Below are positions 1 to 9,100 of a DNA stretch of 64,000 nucleotides, piece after piece. The translations under genes were made by a program, and so were the position numbers. The number at the start of each line of letters is the position of its first letter. Position 1 is the stretch's first letter. A model generated the notes under the pieces. The model was not told the DNA's origin. It saw only the letters and a list, made by a program, of their open reading frames with translations, and searched no databases. The stretch is from Streptomyces liliiviolaceus. GTDB taxonomy: Bacteria > Actinomycetota > Actinomycetes > Streptomycetales > Streptomycetaceae. The stretch spans positions 8,060,001 to 8,124,000 of the forward strand of contig NZ_JAGPYQ010000001.1 of the NCBI RefSeq assembly GCF_018070025.1. Direction: 5' to 3'.

Positions 1-376
1 CGGTCAGCCGTTCCAGCGCGGGCGGCAGCAGATACAGGGCCGCGCTGCGGAACGCGGCGACGCGCAGCGGCCCGGCGACGGTGTCGCCGCCGTCGGGGCC
101 CGCGCCCACCCCCCGCGTCTCGGCGGCGAGCGTCTCCAGCATGCGCAGGACGCGCCGCGCGTGGGTGACGGCGCGGGCCCCGGCGGGGGTCGGCCGGGCG
201 CCGTACCGGCCGCGGTCGAAGAGGACCACGCCGAGTTTGCGCTCGATGCCGCGCACCGCATGGGACACGGCGGACTGGGTCGTGCCGAGCGCGACGGCCG
301 CCGCGGAGAAGCCGCCCTCGCCCGCCACGGCGACCAGGGTTCGCAGTTCCTGCGGCGCGAGATCGGCTGCCTGCAT
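1..376 (-). CDS. LysR-family transcriptional regulator (partial, N-terminal part)
   Basis: The reading frame starts at an ATG at 374-376 and runs leftward off the window, so only about 125 residues are visible. They begin with the standard LysR winged helix-turn-helix: LRTLVAVAGEGGFSAAAVAL followed by TTQSAVSHAVRGIERKLG and LFDRG, then the usual PTPAGARAV linker. The effector-binding domain lies outside the window. The gene is divergent from the oxidoreductase at 479, and the 102 bp between them holds a perfect inverted repeat, so the regulator probably controls that gene and itself. The family call is secure; the inducer is unknown. Confidence 0.9.
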   Translation of the reverse strand, partial: MQAADLAPQELRTLVAVAGEGGFSAAAVALGTTQSAVSHAVRGIERKLGVVLFDRGRYGARPTPAGARAVTHARRVLRMLETLAAETRGVGAGPDGGDTVAGPLRVAAFRSAALYLLPPALERLT

Positions 377-404
377 CGGGGCTCCCACCTGCTGCTATGA
401 GGGC

Positions 405-433
405 CGCTCATGGGTGCGGCCGTCCCATGAGCG
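405..433. promoter_or_regulatory. Perfect inverted repeat, probable LysR operator
   Basis: CGCTCATGGG at 405-414 and its exact complement CCCATGAGCG at 424-433 are separated by 9 bp. A third half-site-like ATGAG lies at 397-401. The repeat sits between the divergent LysR gene and the oxidoreductase gene, the usual place for a LysR recognition site. Binding by this LysR protein is inferred. Confidence 0.7.
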
Positions 434-478
434 CAACCCTCTGCCCGCCCGGCGCATTCCTGCCTACGGTCCCTGTCC

Positions 479-1516
479 ATGACCACCCCCGTGACCACCC
501 CCGTGACCGTCCCCCCGACCGGCACCACCGATGTGGCGCTCACCGTGCAGCAGACCGCCCGGCCGACCGGCTTCCCCGTCCCGGACCACTTCCGGTTCGT
601 CGAGTCGGCGGTGCCCGAGCCGGCGCCCGGCACGGCCCTGGTGGAGAACCTGTACTGGTCCGTCGATCCGTACCACCGCGAAATGATGGACGGGGACTTC
701 GAGCTGGACGCCCCGCTGGAGGGCCGCACGCTCGGCCGGGTCGTCGCGTCCCGTGATCCGGCGCTGCGCGAGGGCGAGATCGTGTTCCACCGGCGCGGCT
801 GGCGTACCCACTCCGTCGTACGCCCCGCGGAGACCCGCCGCCTCCCGCACCACGACGGCGTACCGCTCTCCGCGCATCTGAGCCTCTTCGGCGGCACCGG
901 CCTGACCGCGTACGTCGGGCTCACCCGGATCGCGCGGCTGCGCGAGGGCGACGACGTGTTCGTCTCGGCGGCGGCCGGCGGGGTCGGTACGGCCACCGGA
1001 CGCCTCGCCCGGCTGCTCGGCGCGGGGCGGCTGGTGGGCAGCGCGGGCTCGGCGGCGAAGGTCGCGTACCTGAAGGAGCAGGTCGGCTACGACGAGGCCT
1101 TCGACTACCACGAGGGCCCCGTCGCCGGGCAGTTGGCGAAGGCCGCGCCGGACGGCATCGATCTGTTCGTCGACAACGTCGGCGGCGAGCACCTCGGCGC
1201 CGCGATCGGCGCCCTGCGCAGACGCGGGCGGGTGGTGCGGATCGGCACGGTCGGCCAGTACAACACCCCGGACGCGCCGCCCGTCCTCTTCGACCACGCC
1301 GACGTCGTCGAGAAGAGCCTGCGGATCGAGGGCTTCCTGGTGAGCGACCACCGGGACGTGCAGGAGGAGCTGTACGCGTTCGCCGTCCCCCATCTGCTCG
1401 GCGGCAGGCTGGCGCTGGACGAGACGGTCGTCGACGGCTTCGAGCGGATCGTGGAGGCGTTCCTGTCGATGCTGCGGGGCGGCAACACCGGCAAGATGAT
1501 CATCCGCAAGGCGTGA
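479..1516 (+). CDS. NADP-dependent oxidoreductase, MDR superfamily (CurA/leukotriene B4 dehydrogenase-like)
   Basis: 345-residue zinc-independent medium-chain dehydrogenase/reductase. The N-terminal half has the family's YWSVDPYHREMMDG segment. The Rossmann half carries AAAGGVGTATGRLARLLGA as the dinucleotide-binding loop, followed by the GSAGSAAKVAYLKEQVGYDEAFDY segment that is typical of NADPH-dependent double-bond reductases such as CurA/YncB and prostaglandin reductases. No structural zinc cysteine cluster is visible. Members reduce alpha,beta-unsaturated carbonyls with NADPH in the cytoplasm; the substrate here is unknown. The ATG at 479 is used, though it gives a short low-complexity start (TTPVTTPVTVPPTG). 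Control by the divergent LysR gene is likely. Confidence 0.85.
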   Translation: MTTPVTTPVTVPPTGTTDVALTVQQTARPTGFPVPDHFRFVESAVPEPAPGTALVENLYWSVDPYHREMMDGDFELDAPLEGRTLGRVVASRDPALREGEIVFHRRGWRTHSVVRPAETRRLPHHDGVPLSAHLSLFGGTGLTAYVGLTRIARLREGDDVFVSAAAGGVGTATGRLARLLGAGRLVGSAGSAAKVAYLKEQVGYDEAFDYHEGPVAGQLAKAAPDGIDLFVDNVGGEHLGAAIGALRRRGRVVRIGTVGQYNTPDAPPVLFDHADVVEKSLRIEGFLVSDHRDVQEELYAFAVPHLLGGRLALDETVVDGFERIVEAFLSMLRGGNTGKMIIRKA

Positions 1517-1598
1517 CGGCCCGGCACGTCGTGCGCGGCCCCGTACGCACGCCGCCCCCGGCCCGGAGGGATGATTCCGGGGCGGGGGCGGTTCGGTG

Positions 1599-1628
1599 GG
1601 GACGCCGGCCCGTGTGCGGGGGCGTCCC
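1599..1628. terminator. Inverted repeat between convergent genes, probable bidirectional terminator
   Basis: GGGACGCC (1599-1606) pairs with GGCGTCCC (1621-1628) across a 14-nt loop. It lies in the 154-bp gap between the converging oxidoreductase and pruA genes. There is no U-tract, as is usual for Streptomyces hairpin terminators. Confidence 0.5.
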
Positions 1629-1670
1629 GGCCTGGGAGGGGCGCAACTCAGCTCATGTACGAGTCCGGTC

Positions 1671-3311
1671 TCAGCCCATGTGCGGGTACGCGTAGTCGGT
1701 CGGGGCGACCAGCGTCTCCTTGATGGCGCGGGTCAGCGTCCAGCGCATCAGGTTCTGCGGGGCGCCCGCCTTGTCGTTCGTGCCGGACGCGCGACCGCCG
1801 CCGAAGGGCTGCTGGCCGACGACGGCGCCGGTCGACTTGTCGTTGATGTAGAAGTTGCCCGCGGCGTAGCGCAGCTTCTCCATCGTGTGGGCGGCGGCGG
1901 CGCGGTCGCCCGCGATGACCGAGCCGGTGAGCGCGTAGTCCGACACCGACTCCATCTGGGCCAGCATCTCGTCGTAGCCCTCGGGAGAGCTGTCGTCGTA
2001 GACGTGCACGGCGAGGAACGGGCCGAAGTACTCCGTGGTGAAGACCTCGTTGGCCGGGTCGGAGCACTCGACGACGGTCGGGCGCACGAACCAGCCCACC
2101 GAGTCGTCGTAGGTGCCGCCCGCGACGATCGTGCAGGTCGGGTCGGCGGCGGCGCGGTCGATCGCGGCCTTGTTCTTGGCGAAGGACCGCTCGTCGATGA
2201 CGGCGCCGATGAAGTTCGACAGGTCGGTGACGTCACCCATGGTGATGCCGTCGATCTCGGCCGTGAACTCCTCCTTGAAGCCGGAGTTCCAGATGGAGGC
2301 CGGGATGTAGGCGCGCGAGGAGGCGCTGCACTTCTGGCCCTGGTACTCGAAGGAGCCGCGGGTCAGGGCGGTCTTCAGGACGGCGCGGTCGGCGCTCGGG
2401 TGCGCGACGACGAAGTCCTTGCCGCCGGTCTCGCCGACCATGCGCGGGTAGGTGCGGTACTTCTCGATGTTGTTGCCGACCGTCTTCCACAGGTACTGGA
2501 AGGTCTTGGTCGAGCCGGTGAAGTGCACGCCCGCGAGGTCGCGGTGTTCCAGGGCGACCCCGGAGACCTCGATGCCGTCGCCGGTGACGAGGTTGATGAC
2601 GCCCTTGGGCAGGCCCGCCTCCTCCAGGAGCTGCATGAGCAGCACGGCGGCGTGGGTCTGCGTCGGGGACGGCTTCCACACGACGACGTTGCCCATGAGC
2701 GCGGGGGCGGTGGGCAGGTTGCCCGCGATCGCCGTGAAGTTGAACGGCGTGATCGCGTAGACGAAGCCTTCGAGCGGGCGGTGGTCGAGGCGGTTCCACA
2801 CGCCGGGCGAGTTCGCCGGGGGCTGCTCGGCGAGCAGGTCACGGGCGTACTTGACGTTGAAGCGCCAGAAGTCGACCAGCTCGCAGGGACAGTCGATCTC
2901 CGCCTGCTGGGCCGTCTTGGACTGGCCGAGCATCGTGGAGGCGGCGAGGGTCTCGCGCCACGGGCCGGAGAGCAGTTCGGCGGCGCGCAGGATGATCGCG
3001 GCGCGGTCGTCGAAGGACATCGCGCGCCAGGCGGGCGCGGCGGCGAGGGCCGCGTCGACCGCGTCCTGGGCGTCCTGCTTCGTGGCGTTCGCGTAGGTGC
3101 CGATCCGCGCCTTGTGGTTGTGGGGCTGCACGACGTCGAAGCGCTCGCCGCCGCCCATCCGCTTCTCTCCGCCGATGGTCATCGGCAGGTCGATCGGGTT
3201 CTCGGCCAGCTCCTTGAGCTTGGCCTCCAGGCGGGCGCGCTCGGGCGTGCCGGGGGCGTAGCCGTGCACCGGCTCGTTGACGGGCGTGGGGACCTGGGTC
3301 ACTGCGTCCAT
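1671..3311 (-). CDS. pruA: L-glutamate gamma-semialdehyde (1-pyrroline-5-carboxylate) dehydrogenase
   Basis: 546-residue aldehyde dehydrogenase that oxidises glutamate semialdehyde to glutamate with NAD+, the second step of proline catabolism. The fold is complete: the substrate/cofactor motif FTGSTKTFQYLWKTVGNN, the general-base glutamate in VGETGGKD, the catalytic cysteine in EYQGQKCSASSRAY, and the C-terminal PFGGGRASGTNDKAGA motif. Length and N-terminus (PHNHKARIGTYANAT region) match the PruA group rather than other ALDHs. It lies 126 bp downstream of the proline dehydrogenase gene on the same strand, so the two form a pathway unit. The start is the ATG at 3309-3311. Confidence 0.95.
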   Translation of the reverse strand: MDAVTQVPTPVNEPVHGYAPGTPERARLEAKLKELAENPIDLPMTIGGEKRMGGGERFDVVQPHNHKARIGTYANATKQDAQDAVDAALAAAPAWRAMSFDDRAAIILRAAELLSGPWRETLAASTMLGQSKTAQQAEIDCPCELVDFWRFNVKYARDLLAEQPPANSPGVWNRLDHRPLEGFVYAITPFNFTAIAGNLPTAPALMGNVVVWKPSPTQTHAAVLLMQLLEEAGLPKGVINLVTGDGIEVSGVALEHRDLAGVHFTGSTKTFQYLWKTVGNNIEKYRTYPRMVGETGGKDFVVAHPSADRAVLKTALTRGSFEYQGQKCSASSRAYIPASIWNSGFKEEFTAEIDGITMGDVTDLSNFIGAVIDERSFAKNKAAIDRAAADPTCTIVAGGTYDDSVGWFVRPTVVECSDPANEVFTTEYFGPFLAVHVYDDSSPEGYDEMLAQMESVSDYALTGSVIAGDRAAAAHTMEKLRYAAGNFYINDKSTGAVVGQQPFGGGRASGTNDKAGAPQNLMRWTLTRAIKETLVAPTDYAYPHMG

Positions 3312-3437
3312 GGGTTCCGTACTCCTTGATGAGCGGGTGGTTCGGGGCTCGGGCCCGCGGTGGCGGCCCCCTTGCTGAAGTTCTGGGGTGCTGAGGTCCT
3401 GGGGCTCGGCGCCCGTGTCAGGCCTTGCTCGCCCGTG

Positions 3438-4364
3438 TCAGTCCCTGGTGAGGACCGAACGGGCGAAGAAGAGCAGGTTGGCCGGCTTCTCCGCGAGGCG
3501 CCGCATGAAGTAGCCGTACCAGTCGGTGCCGTAGGCCGTGTAGACCCGCATGCGGTGACCCTCGGCGGCGAGCCTGAGGTGCTCGTCGCTCCTGATCCCG
3601 TACAGCATCTGGAACTCGTACTCGTCGATCTTGCGTCCGGCGCGCCGTCCCAGTTCCTGCGCGATGGAGATCAGGCGCGGGTCGTGGGACCCGATCATCG
3701 GGTACCCGTCGCCCTCCATGAGGATGCGCAGCACCCGTACGTACGCCTTGTCGATCTCCGGCTTCTGGAGGTACGCGACCTCGGCGGGCTCCTTGTACGC
3801 GCCCTTCACGAGCCGTACGCGGCTGCCGTTCGCGGCGAGGCGGCGGGCGTCGGCCTCGGTGCGGAAGAGGTACGCCTGGATGACGCAGCCGGTCTCGGGG
3901 AAGTCCTTGCGGAGCTCCTCGTGGATGGCGAACATCGAGTCGAGGGTGGTGTGGTCCTCGGCGTCGAGCGTGACGGTCGTGCCGATGGCCGCGGCGGCCT
4001 CGACGACCGGCCGGACGTTGGCCAGCGCCAGCTCGTGCCCGCCCTCCAGCGCCTGCCCGAACATGGACAGCTTCACCGACATCTCGGCGCGCGTCCCGAG
4101 GTCGAGCTCCGCGAGGCGGCCGATCAGCTCCAGGTAGGCGTCACGGGCGGCGGCGGCCTGCTCGGGGGTGGTGATGTCCTCGCCGACGACGTCCATGGTC
4201 AGCTCCAGGCCCTTGGCCGTGAGGTCCTGGATGATCGGCACGATCTGGTCGACGCTCTCGCCCGGGATGAAGCGGTCGACGACCGGCCTGGTGACCGGGG
4301 CCGCCGAGACGAGACGACGCATCCGGTCGCTGCGCGAGGCGGCGAGAATCACGGGACCCAGCAC
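3438..4364 (-). CDS. putB: Proline dehydrogenase (FAD)
   Basis: 308-residue monofunctional proline dehydrogenase, the first step of proline catabolism (proline to pyrroline-5-carboxylate, electrons to FAD). The TIM-barrel motifs are present: LDAEDHTTLD, RLVKGAYKEP, YEFQMLYGIR, and the C-terminal YFMRRLAEKP arginines that bind the proline carboxylate. The start is a GTG at 4362-4364 with GGAGG 6 bp upstream; longer frames upstream are antisense to the regulator gene. Immediately after the stop a 12-bp direct repeat (CTGACACGGGCG on the minus strand) duplicates the end of the gene. It faces the PucR-type regulator gene across 150 bp and is probably controlled by it. The symbol follows monofunctional PutB naming. 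Confidence 0.93.
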   Translation of the reverse strand: MLGPVILAASRSDRMRRLVSAAPVTRPVVDRFIPGESVDQIVPIIQDLTAKGLELTMDVVGEDITTPEQAAAARDAYLELIGRLAELDLGTRAEMSVKLSMFGQALEGGHELALANVRPVVEAAAAIGTTVTLDAEDHTTLDSMFAIHEELRKDFPETGCVIQAYLFRTEADARRLAANGSRVRLVKGAYKEPAEVAYLQKPEIDKAYVRVLRILMEGDGYPMIGSHDPRLISIAQELGRRAGRKIDEYEFQMLYGIRSDEHLRLAAEGHRMRVYTAYGTDWYGYFMRRLAEKPANLLFFARSVLTRD

Positions 4365-4514
4365 GGGGCACCTCCACAGAAAGCCGGTAGACGGAGAACC
4401 ACCGTGAAACCTAGGGATTCCCCCGATCGTCAGCCATCGACACCTGTCACGCATCCGTGCCGCCGATCTCAGACAGATGTATGAAGGTGGCCGGAAGCGA
4501 GGCACAATGCCCAG

Positions 4515-5753
4515 GTGAAGGCCGAATCCAAGGGTGACTATCAAGAGCTGGTCGACGAGATCTCGGAGCTTCTCGGCGCCCCCGCGACGCTGGAGAACCG
4601 CGACTTCGAACTGATCGCCTTCGGCGCGTACGACAGCGAGGGCGAGCTGGACGCCTCCGCGCTGGACCCGGTGCGCGCCCGCTCGATCCTCACGCGCCGC
4701 TCCACGGCGGCGGTCCGTACCTGGTTCGAGAGTTTCGGCATCGCGCGGGCGACCGGGCCGGTCCGTATCCCGCCGACTCCGGAGGCGGGCGTGCACCGGG
4801 GCCGCGTCTGCCTCCCGGTACGCCATCGGGGTGTCGCCCTCGGCTATGTGTGGCTGCTGGCCGACGAGCCGGGCCCCACCGACCGGCAGCTCGCGGCGGC
4901 CATGGAGGTGACGCCGCGCATCGGCGCCCTGCTCGCGGACGAGGCCCAGGCGGGCGCCGACCTGAGCCGCGAGCTGCGCGCCGTGCTCACCGCCGGGAGC
5001 GGCTGGCAGCGGGAGCTGGCGGTGACGGAACTGCGGACGGCCCTCGGCCCGCGCGGCGAGGGCCCGCACACCGTGCTCTGCGTGGCCGCCTGGCCCTCGG
5101 CCGACCCCGACGACGCCCCGTCCGTGCGGACCATCCCCGGCGCCACCGCGCTGTGCGCCCTCCCCTGGAACACCGACGACCAGGGCCTGGCCCTGCTGGT
5201 GCGGCTGCGCTCCCCCGAGGTCCTTACCCCGGCGACGACGGCGGCCGCCCGCCTCCTGGAGAGGGCCGAGGAGGTACGGGGGTCCGCGCCGCCCGGTCAG
5301 CACGGGAACGAGGTGGCCGGGGGCCCGCCTCCCGGCGGCCGGGCGGCGGCGGCCGGGATCGCCGTCCCCCGCACCGGTCTCGCCGACCTCCCCGCCGCCT
5401 GGCAGGAGGCCTCCGCCGCCGCCCGCGCGGCCCTGGCCGAGCCCCGGCTGGGCCCGGTCGCGCATTGGTCGTCGATTGGCCCGTACCGCCTGCTGTCGAC
5501 GATGTCCCCGGCCGCCGCCACCGACCCGGCCGTCAGCCCGCTGCTCACCCCCGCCCATCGCGAACTGGCCCGCACCGCCGAGGTGTTCCTCGACCGTGCG
5601 GGCCAGGCGGGCCGCGCCGCGGCGGAGCTGGGCATCCACCGCCAGACCCTCTACTACCGCCTGTCCCGCGTCGAACAGCTCACGGGCCTGGACCTGGCCG
5701 ACGGCGAGGACCGGCTGCTGCTGCACATGTCACTCAAGGCGGCGCGACTGTGA
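4515..5753 (+). CDS. PucR-family helix-turn-helix regulator, probable regulator of proline catabolism
   Basis: 412-residue protein. The N-terminal region looks like a sensor ([21 protein letters not shown]), and the C-terminus is the PucR HTH_30 domain with [20 protein letters not shown] followed by [19 protein letters not shown]. This architecture is shared with CdaR/PucR-type activators that sense small metabolites. It is divergent from putB-pruA, so regulation of proline catabolism is the simplest reading, but this is an inference from position. The start is GTG at 4515; an ATG at 4507 is out of frame. The 3' end overlaps the end of the convergent immunity gene by 24 bp. Confidence 0.85.
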   Translation: MKAESKGDYQELVDEISELLGAPATLENRDFELIAFGAYDSEGELDASALDPVRARSILTRRSTAAVRTWFESFGIARATGPVRIPPTPEAGVHRGRVCLPVRHRGVALGYVWLLADEPGPTDRQLAAAMEVTPRIGALLADEAQAGADLSRELRAVLTAGSGWQRELAVTELRTALGPRGEGPHTVLCVAAWPSADPDDAPSVRTIPGATALCALPWNTDDQGLALLVRLRSPEVLTPATTAAARLLERAEEVRGSAPPGQHGNEVAGGPPPGGRAAAAGIAVPRTGLADLPAAWQEASAAARAALAEPRLGPVAHWSSIGPYRLLSTMSPAAATDPAVSPLLTPAHRELARTAEVFLDRAGQAGRAAAELGIHRQTLYYRLSRVEQLTGLDLADGEDRLLLHMSLKAARL

Positions 5754-6173
5754 CGGCGTCCGGAGCCACGTGAAGTAGTCGTCGATCTCAAGGATCTCGG
5801 CCTGGGACAGCGCGGTTCCCGTCCATCCCTTCTCACGCCCCTGCTTCATGAAGGCGTCCGGCAGCCGGATGCCGTACCGCTCCACGTACTCCGCGGCGTC
5901 CCGTCGCCAGAAGAACCGCCCGTCGCTGAGGACGGCTGTCCCGCCCACCACCGAGAAGGCGCCTTCCAGGACGTCCTCGGAGTAGCCCATGAGCGCGATG
6001 ACCGGGGAGGCGTCCCTGAGATACGCGGCCACCCGCGCCCGTTCCCCCTCGGGGACCGCATCGCCCAGACGCCTCAGCTCCTCGGCGCGGCGGGCGAACG
6101 CCGACTGGCTTTCGAGGACCCCGAACACACCGAGGGGCAGTACCTGACGCATGCGCATCCCCACGTCGGCCAC
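5730..6173 (-). CDS. Probable immunity protein for the adjacent RHS toxin
   Basis: 147 residues, GTG start at 6171-6173, only 3 bp after the stop codon of the giant RHS gene, so translation is probably coupled. I recognise no named domain with certainty. The stretch [20 protein letters not shown] followed by IRLPDAFM resembles a motif often seen in polymorphic-toxin immunity proteins (aromatic-rich W..D...YVE.Y.V.LP..F). The protein has no signal peptide, as expected for a cytoplasmic antidote. Gene order (toxin then small ORF on the same strand) is the main support. The last 24 bp overlap the convergent PucR gene end. Binding to the toxin C-terminus is inferred. An internal ATG a few codons in would also be a possible start. 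Confidence 0.65.
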   Translation of the reverse strand: MADVGMRMRQVLPLGVFGVLESQSAFARRAEELRRLGDAVPEGERARVAAYLRDASPVIALMGYSEDVLEGAFSVVGGTAVLSDGRFFWRRDAAEYVERYGIRLPDAFMKQGREKGWTGTALSQAEILEIDDYFTWLRTPSQSRRLE

Positions 6174-6176
6174 GCT

Positions 6177-9100
6177 TCACTCTCCGAAGGGCAGATTATT
6201 GCTCACCGGCCGGGACGGCTCGAACGGTCCGTCGGCCCACTCACGCACCTGCCCGGTACGCGGGTTGAGGTCCACCGGGAATCGACTGGCGTTCCTGACG
6301 TCGGTTCCCAGCAGAACCCGCAGTTGTTTGGCCGCCCGGCAGGCCCCGTGGCACATGACCAACTGGATGGGCCCGCCGGCGTAGTGCGGGTTCTCCCGGA
6401 CGAGCTGGGCGATCTGCCGTGCGTTGGTGACATGCCCGCCCACCCGAATGTTGCCCGCCTCGTCACCGTGGACGATCACGTCGTGGCCGAACTTTCCGGT
6501 GGAGCGCACGAAGTTCTGCACCGTGTTCGCGTCGTCGCCGATGGCGGTCGCGGTGGCCGAATACCGCACCCCGGTGCCCGACCAGGTGAAGGAGTCCGGT
6601 CCCGGCCCGGAGTTCATGACCGCAGATTTGGGGCTGCCGATCTTGCTGACCTTGCTGAGGCCCTTGGCGCCGAAGACGACTTCCGCGGCGGCGACGGTGC
6701 CGCGGCCGACAGCCTCTCCGTAGTTGCCCTGTGCCCAGTCGTCGGCGATGGGGTCCCACACGCCGTGCAGGACGGCGGAGCCGACGGCGGACGCGGAGCC
6801 GAGCGGATCCTGGTACACGGCGGAGGCCGCGGCGGATCCCATGGCCGACAGCTTGGCGCCGCAGGCACCGGGGGCTCTGGCACAACCGACTCCGGCGGCG
6901 CCCATGTTCCACAGGCCGGTGGCGGTCTCCCAGGCGGCCTCGCCGACGCCGACGAAGACGCCGGCCGTCTGGACCGCCGCGGTACGGGCCCAGGAGCCAC
7001 CCGTCGGGTCGGTGTAGTTGGCCGGGTTGTTCTTGCCGTAGGCGTACGAGGAGAGGTTCGCGGGGGTGTACACACCGCCGTTCGGTGACCCGCCGAGATA
7101 GCCGCCGAGCGCGGGATCCGGCGATTGCCAGGTCCCGGACCTCGGGTTGTAGTACCGGGCTCCGTGGTACGTGTAGCCCGTCTCCTCGTCCAGTTCCTTG
7201 CCGGTGAACCGGTACGGGTTGTCCGCCCCCTTGTTCTCGTCGACCCAGACCTCGCCCGACGGGAAGTAGTCGAGGTGTTCCGCGATCCGGCCCTTCTCGT
7301 CGGTACCGAACGACGTCGAGCCCTGGTGGTCGCCGTGGTAGTAGAACTGGTCCTTCTCGTAGAGCCCGAGGGGCTTCGACGTCTTCGTCGCGATGCGTGT
7401 CGTGCCGACGAAGACGTGCTTGAACTCCTGAAGGCCGCGCGTCGAGTAGTTCTGGTTCGGGTAGAGGTTCGTCTGCGCGCCGTCCTTGACGACCCGCTCG
7501 CCGTCCGCGTCGTACGTGAAGCGGACCGTCGGCAGCTTGTCGCACGACGACGGTTCCTGGTCCACCGTCTCGAACTTCCACACGTCCAGGACACACGCGA
7601 GACGGTTGGCCTCGTCCCAGACCTGCTGGCGGCGCGGGTGGCCGAAGGTGTCGGACTCGCTGTCGACCTGGTTGCCGTTGGCGTCGTACGACAGTGACTC
7701 CGAGCCCACCCGTGAGGCGGCGTGCGGGCTCGCGCCCTTGTACGCGTAGCCGTTGGTGTAAGTCGTGTCCTTCTGTACGAACTCGTGGTCGCCGCCCAGA
7801 ACGATCGCGTGCTTCTGGGCCTTGCCCGTGCTGTTGTGGATCGTGTCGTACGTGGTCGACATCGTGTACGTGTCGGTCTTGTTCTTCGCGAAGTCGTACG
7901 AGCCGGTCGCCTTCGTCAGGCGGTACAGGTTGTCGTACTCGTACTTCTGGACCGTCGGGCCGCCCGGCTCCGAGCCGCCTCCGACAGGTTCGGGCGCGTT
8001 CTCCTGACGGCTGAGGTTGCCCACCGCGTCGTACGTGTAGTCCAGCTTCTGGAACGACTCGCCCTTCGGCAGCGTCGAGTTCAGCGTCGCGAGGCGGCGG
8101 TCCTCCGCGTCGTACGCGTAGGACGTCGCCGTGCCGTTGCCCAGCTCGACTCGGGTCCGCTGGCCGAACTTGTCGTAGTCGAGCGACTTCAGGTAGTCGT
8201 AGCTGTAGTGCTTCTTGGTGCCGGTCGCCGCGGTGACCTGGCCACCGCTGTCGTAGGTGTACTGCAGTTCCTCGCCGTCGGGGTACGTCAGCGACAGGAC
8301 CCTGCCGAAACTGTCGTAGCGGTAGCCCGTGGTGAAGACGCTGGTCGTGTGGAGAGGGCCCGGCAATGTGCGGGTCTCCTCGACGACCTCACCGAGGGGA
8401 CCGTACTCCCGCAGCACCGCTCCCGCGGCGTCCTCGATCTTCGTCACCCGGCCGGCGGCGTTGTGCTTGGCACCCGGATCGCCGTACGTGTAGCGGACGT
8501 TGTTGTCCTTGAAGACCGGGTACTTGACTTCCTCCAGACGGCCGAAGTCGTACTTGTACTCGATCGCCTTGTCCTTCTTGGACAGGTTCGCCGTGATCGT
8601 GCGGATCATGTTGCCCGCCGGGTCGTGGACCGTCGTGGTGCGGCCCGCGTCCGGGGAGTCGACGACCGTGCGGCGGCCGAGGTCGTCGTACTCGCTCTTC
8701 GTCGTGTTGTCCTTGTTGTCCCTGACCTTCGTCAACTGGCCCAGGGCGTCGTACTCGTACGACGTCCAGATCTGCGCGTCGTCCGTCTTCGCGCCCGGTT
8801 CCCGTACAGCGGTCTTCTGCTGTCGTACGTCCGCGTAGGCGCGGGTCCGGTTGTCCTTCGCGTCGGTCGCCACCGTCTCGAACTGCGTCCGGCCGGCCCG
8901 GTCCTCCCCGAAGCCGTACTCCACGGAGGAGACCGTCCCGTCCGGCAGCTCCGTGCGCAGCGGGCGGTCCGTGACGTCGTAGGTGAAGGTGGTCGGGCGG
9001 ACCGTGTCGACGGCCGGGTTGTAGGCCGTGTTCGCGGCGCCCTTCGGTTCGGTGACCGGGTAGTACTGCTTCACCGCCCGGCCCAGCACGTCGAGGACGG

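Noticed and set aside
3360..4484. Long rightward open frame over the proline dehydrogenase gene
   Set aside because: It is antisense to a clear enzyme gene and reads as Val/Arg/Gly-rich sequence, typical of high-GC shadow frames.
4365..5726. Leftward extension of proline dehydrogenase by about 450 codons
   Set aside because: The extra part is antisense to the PucR regulator, while GTG at 4362-4364 has a good site and begins the conserved protein.
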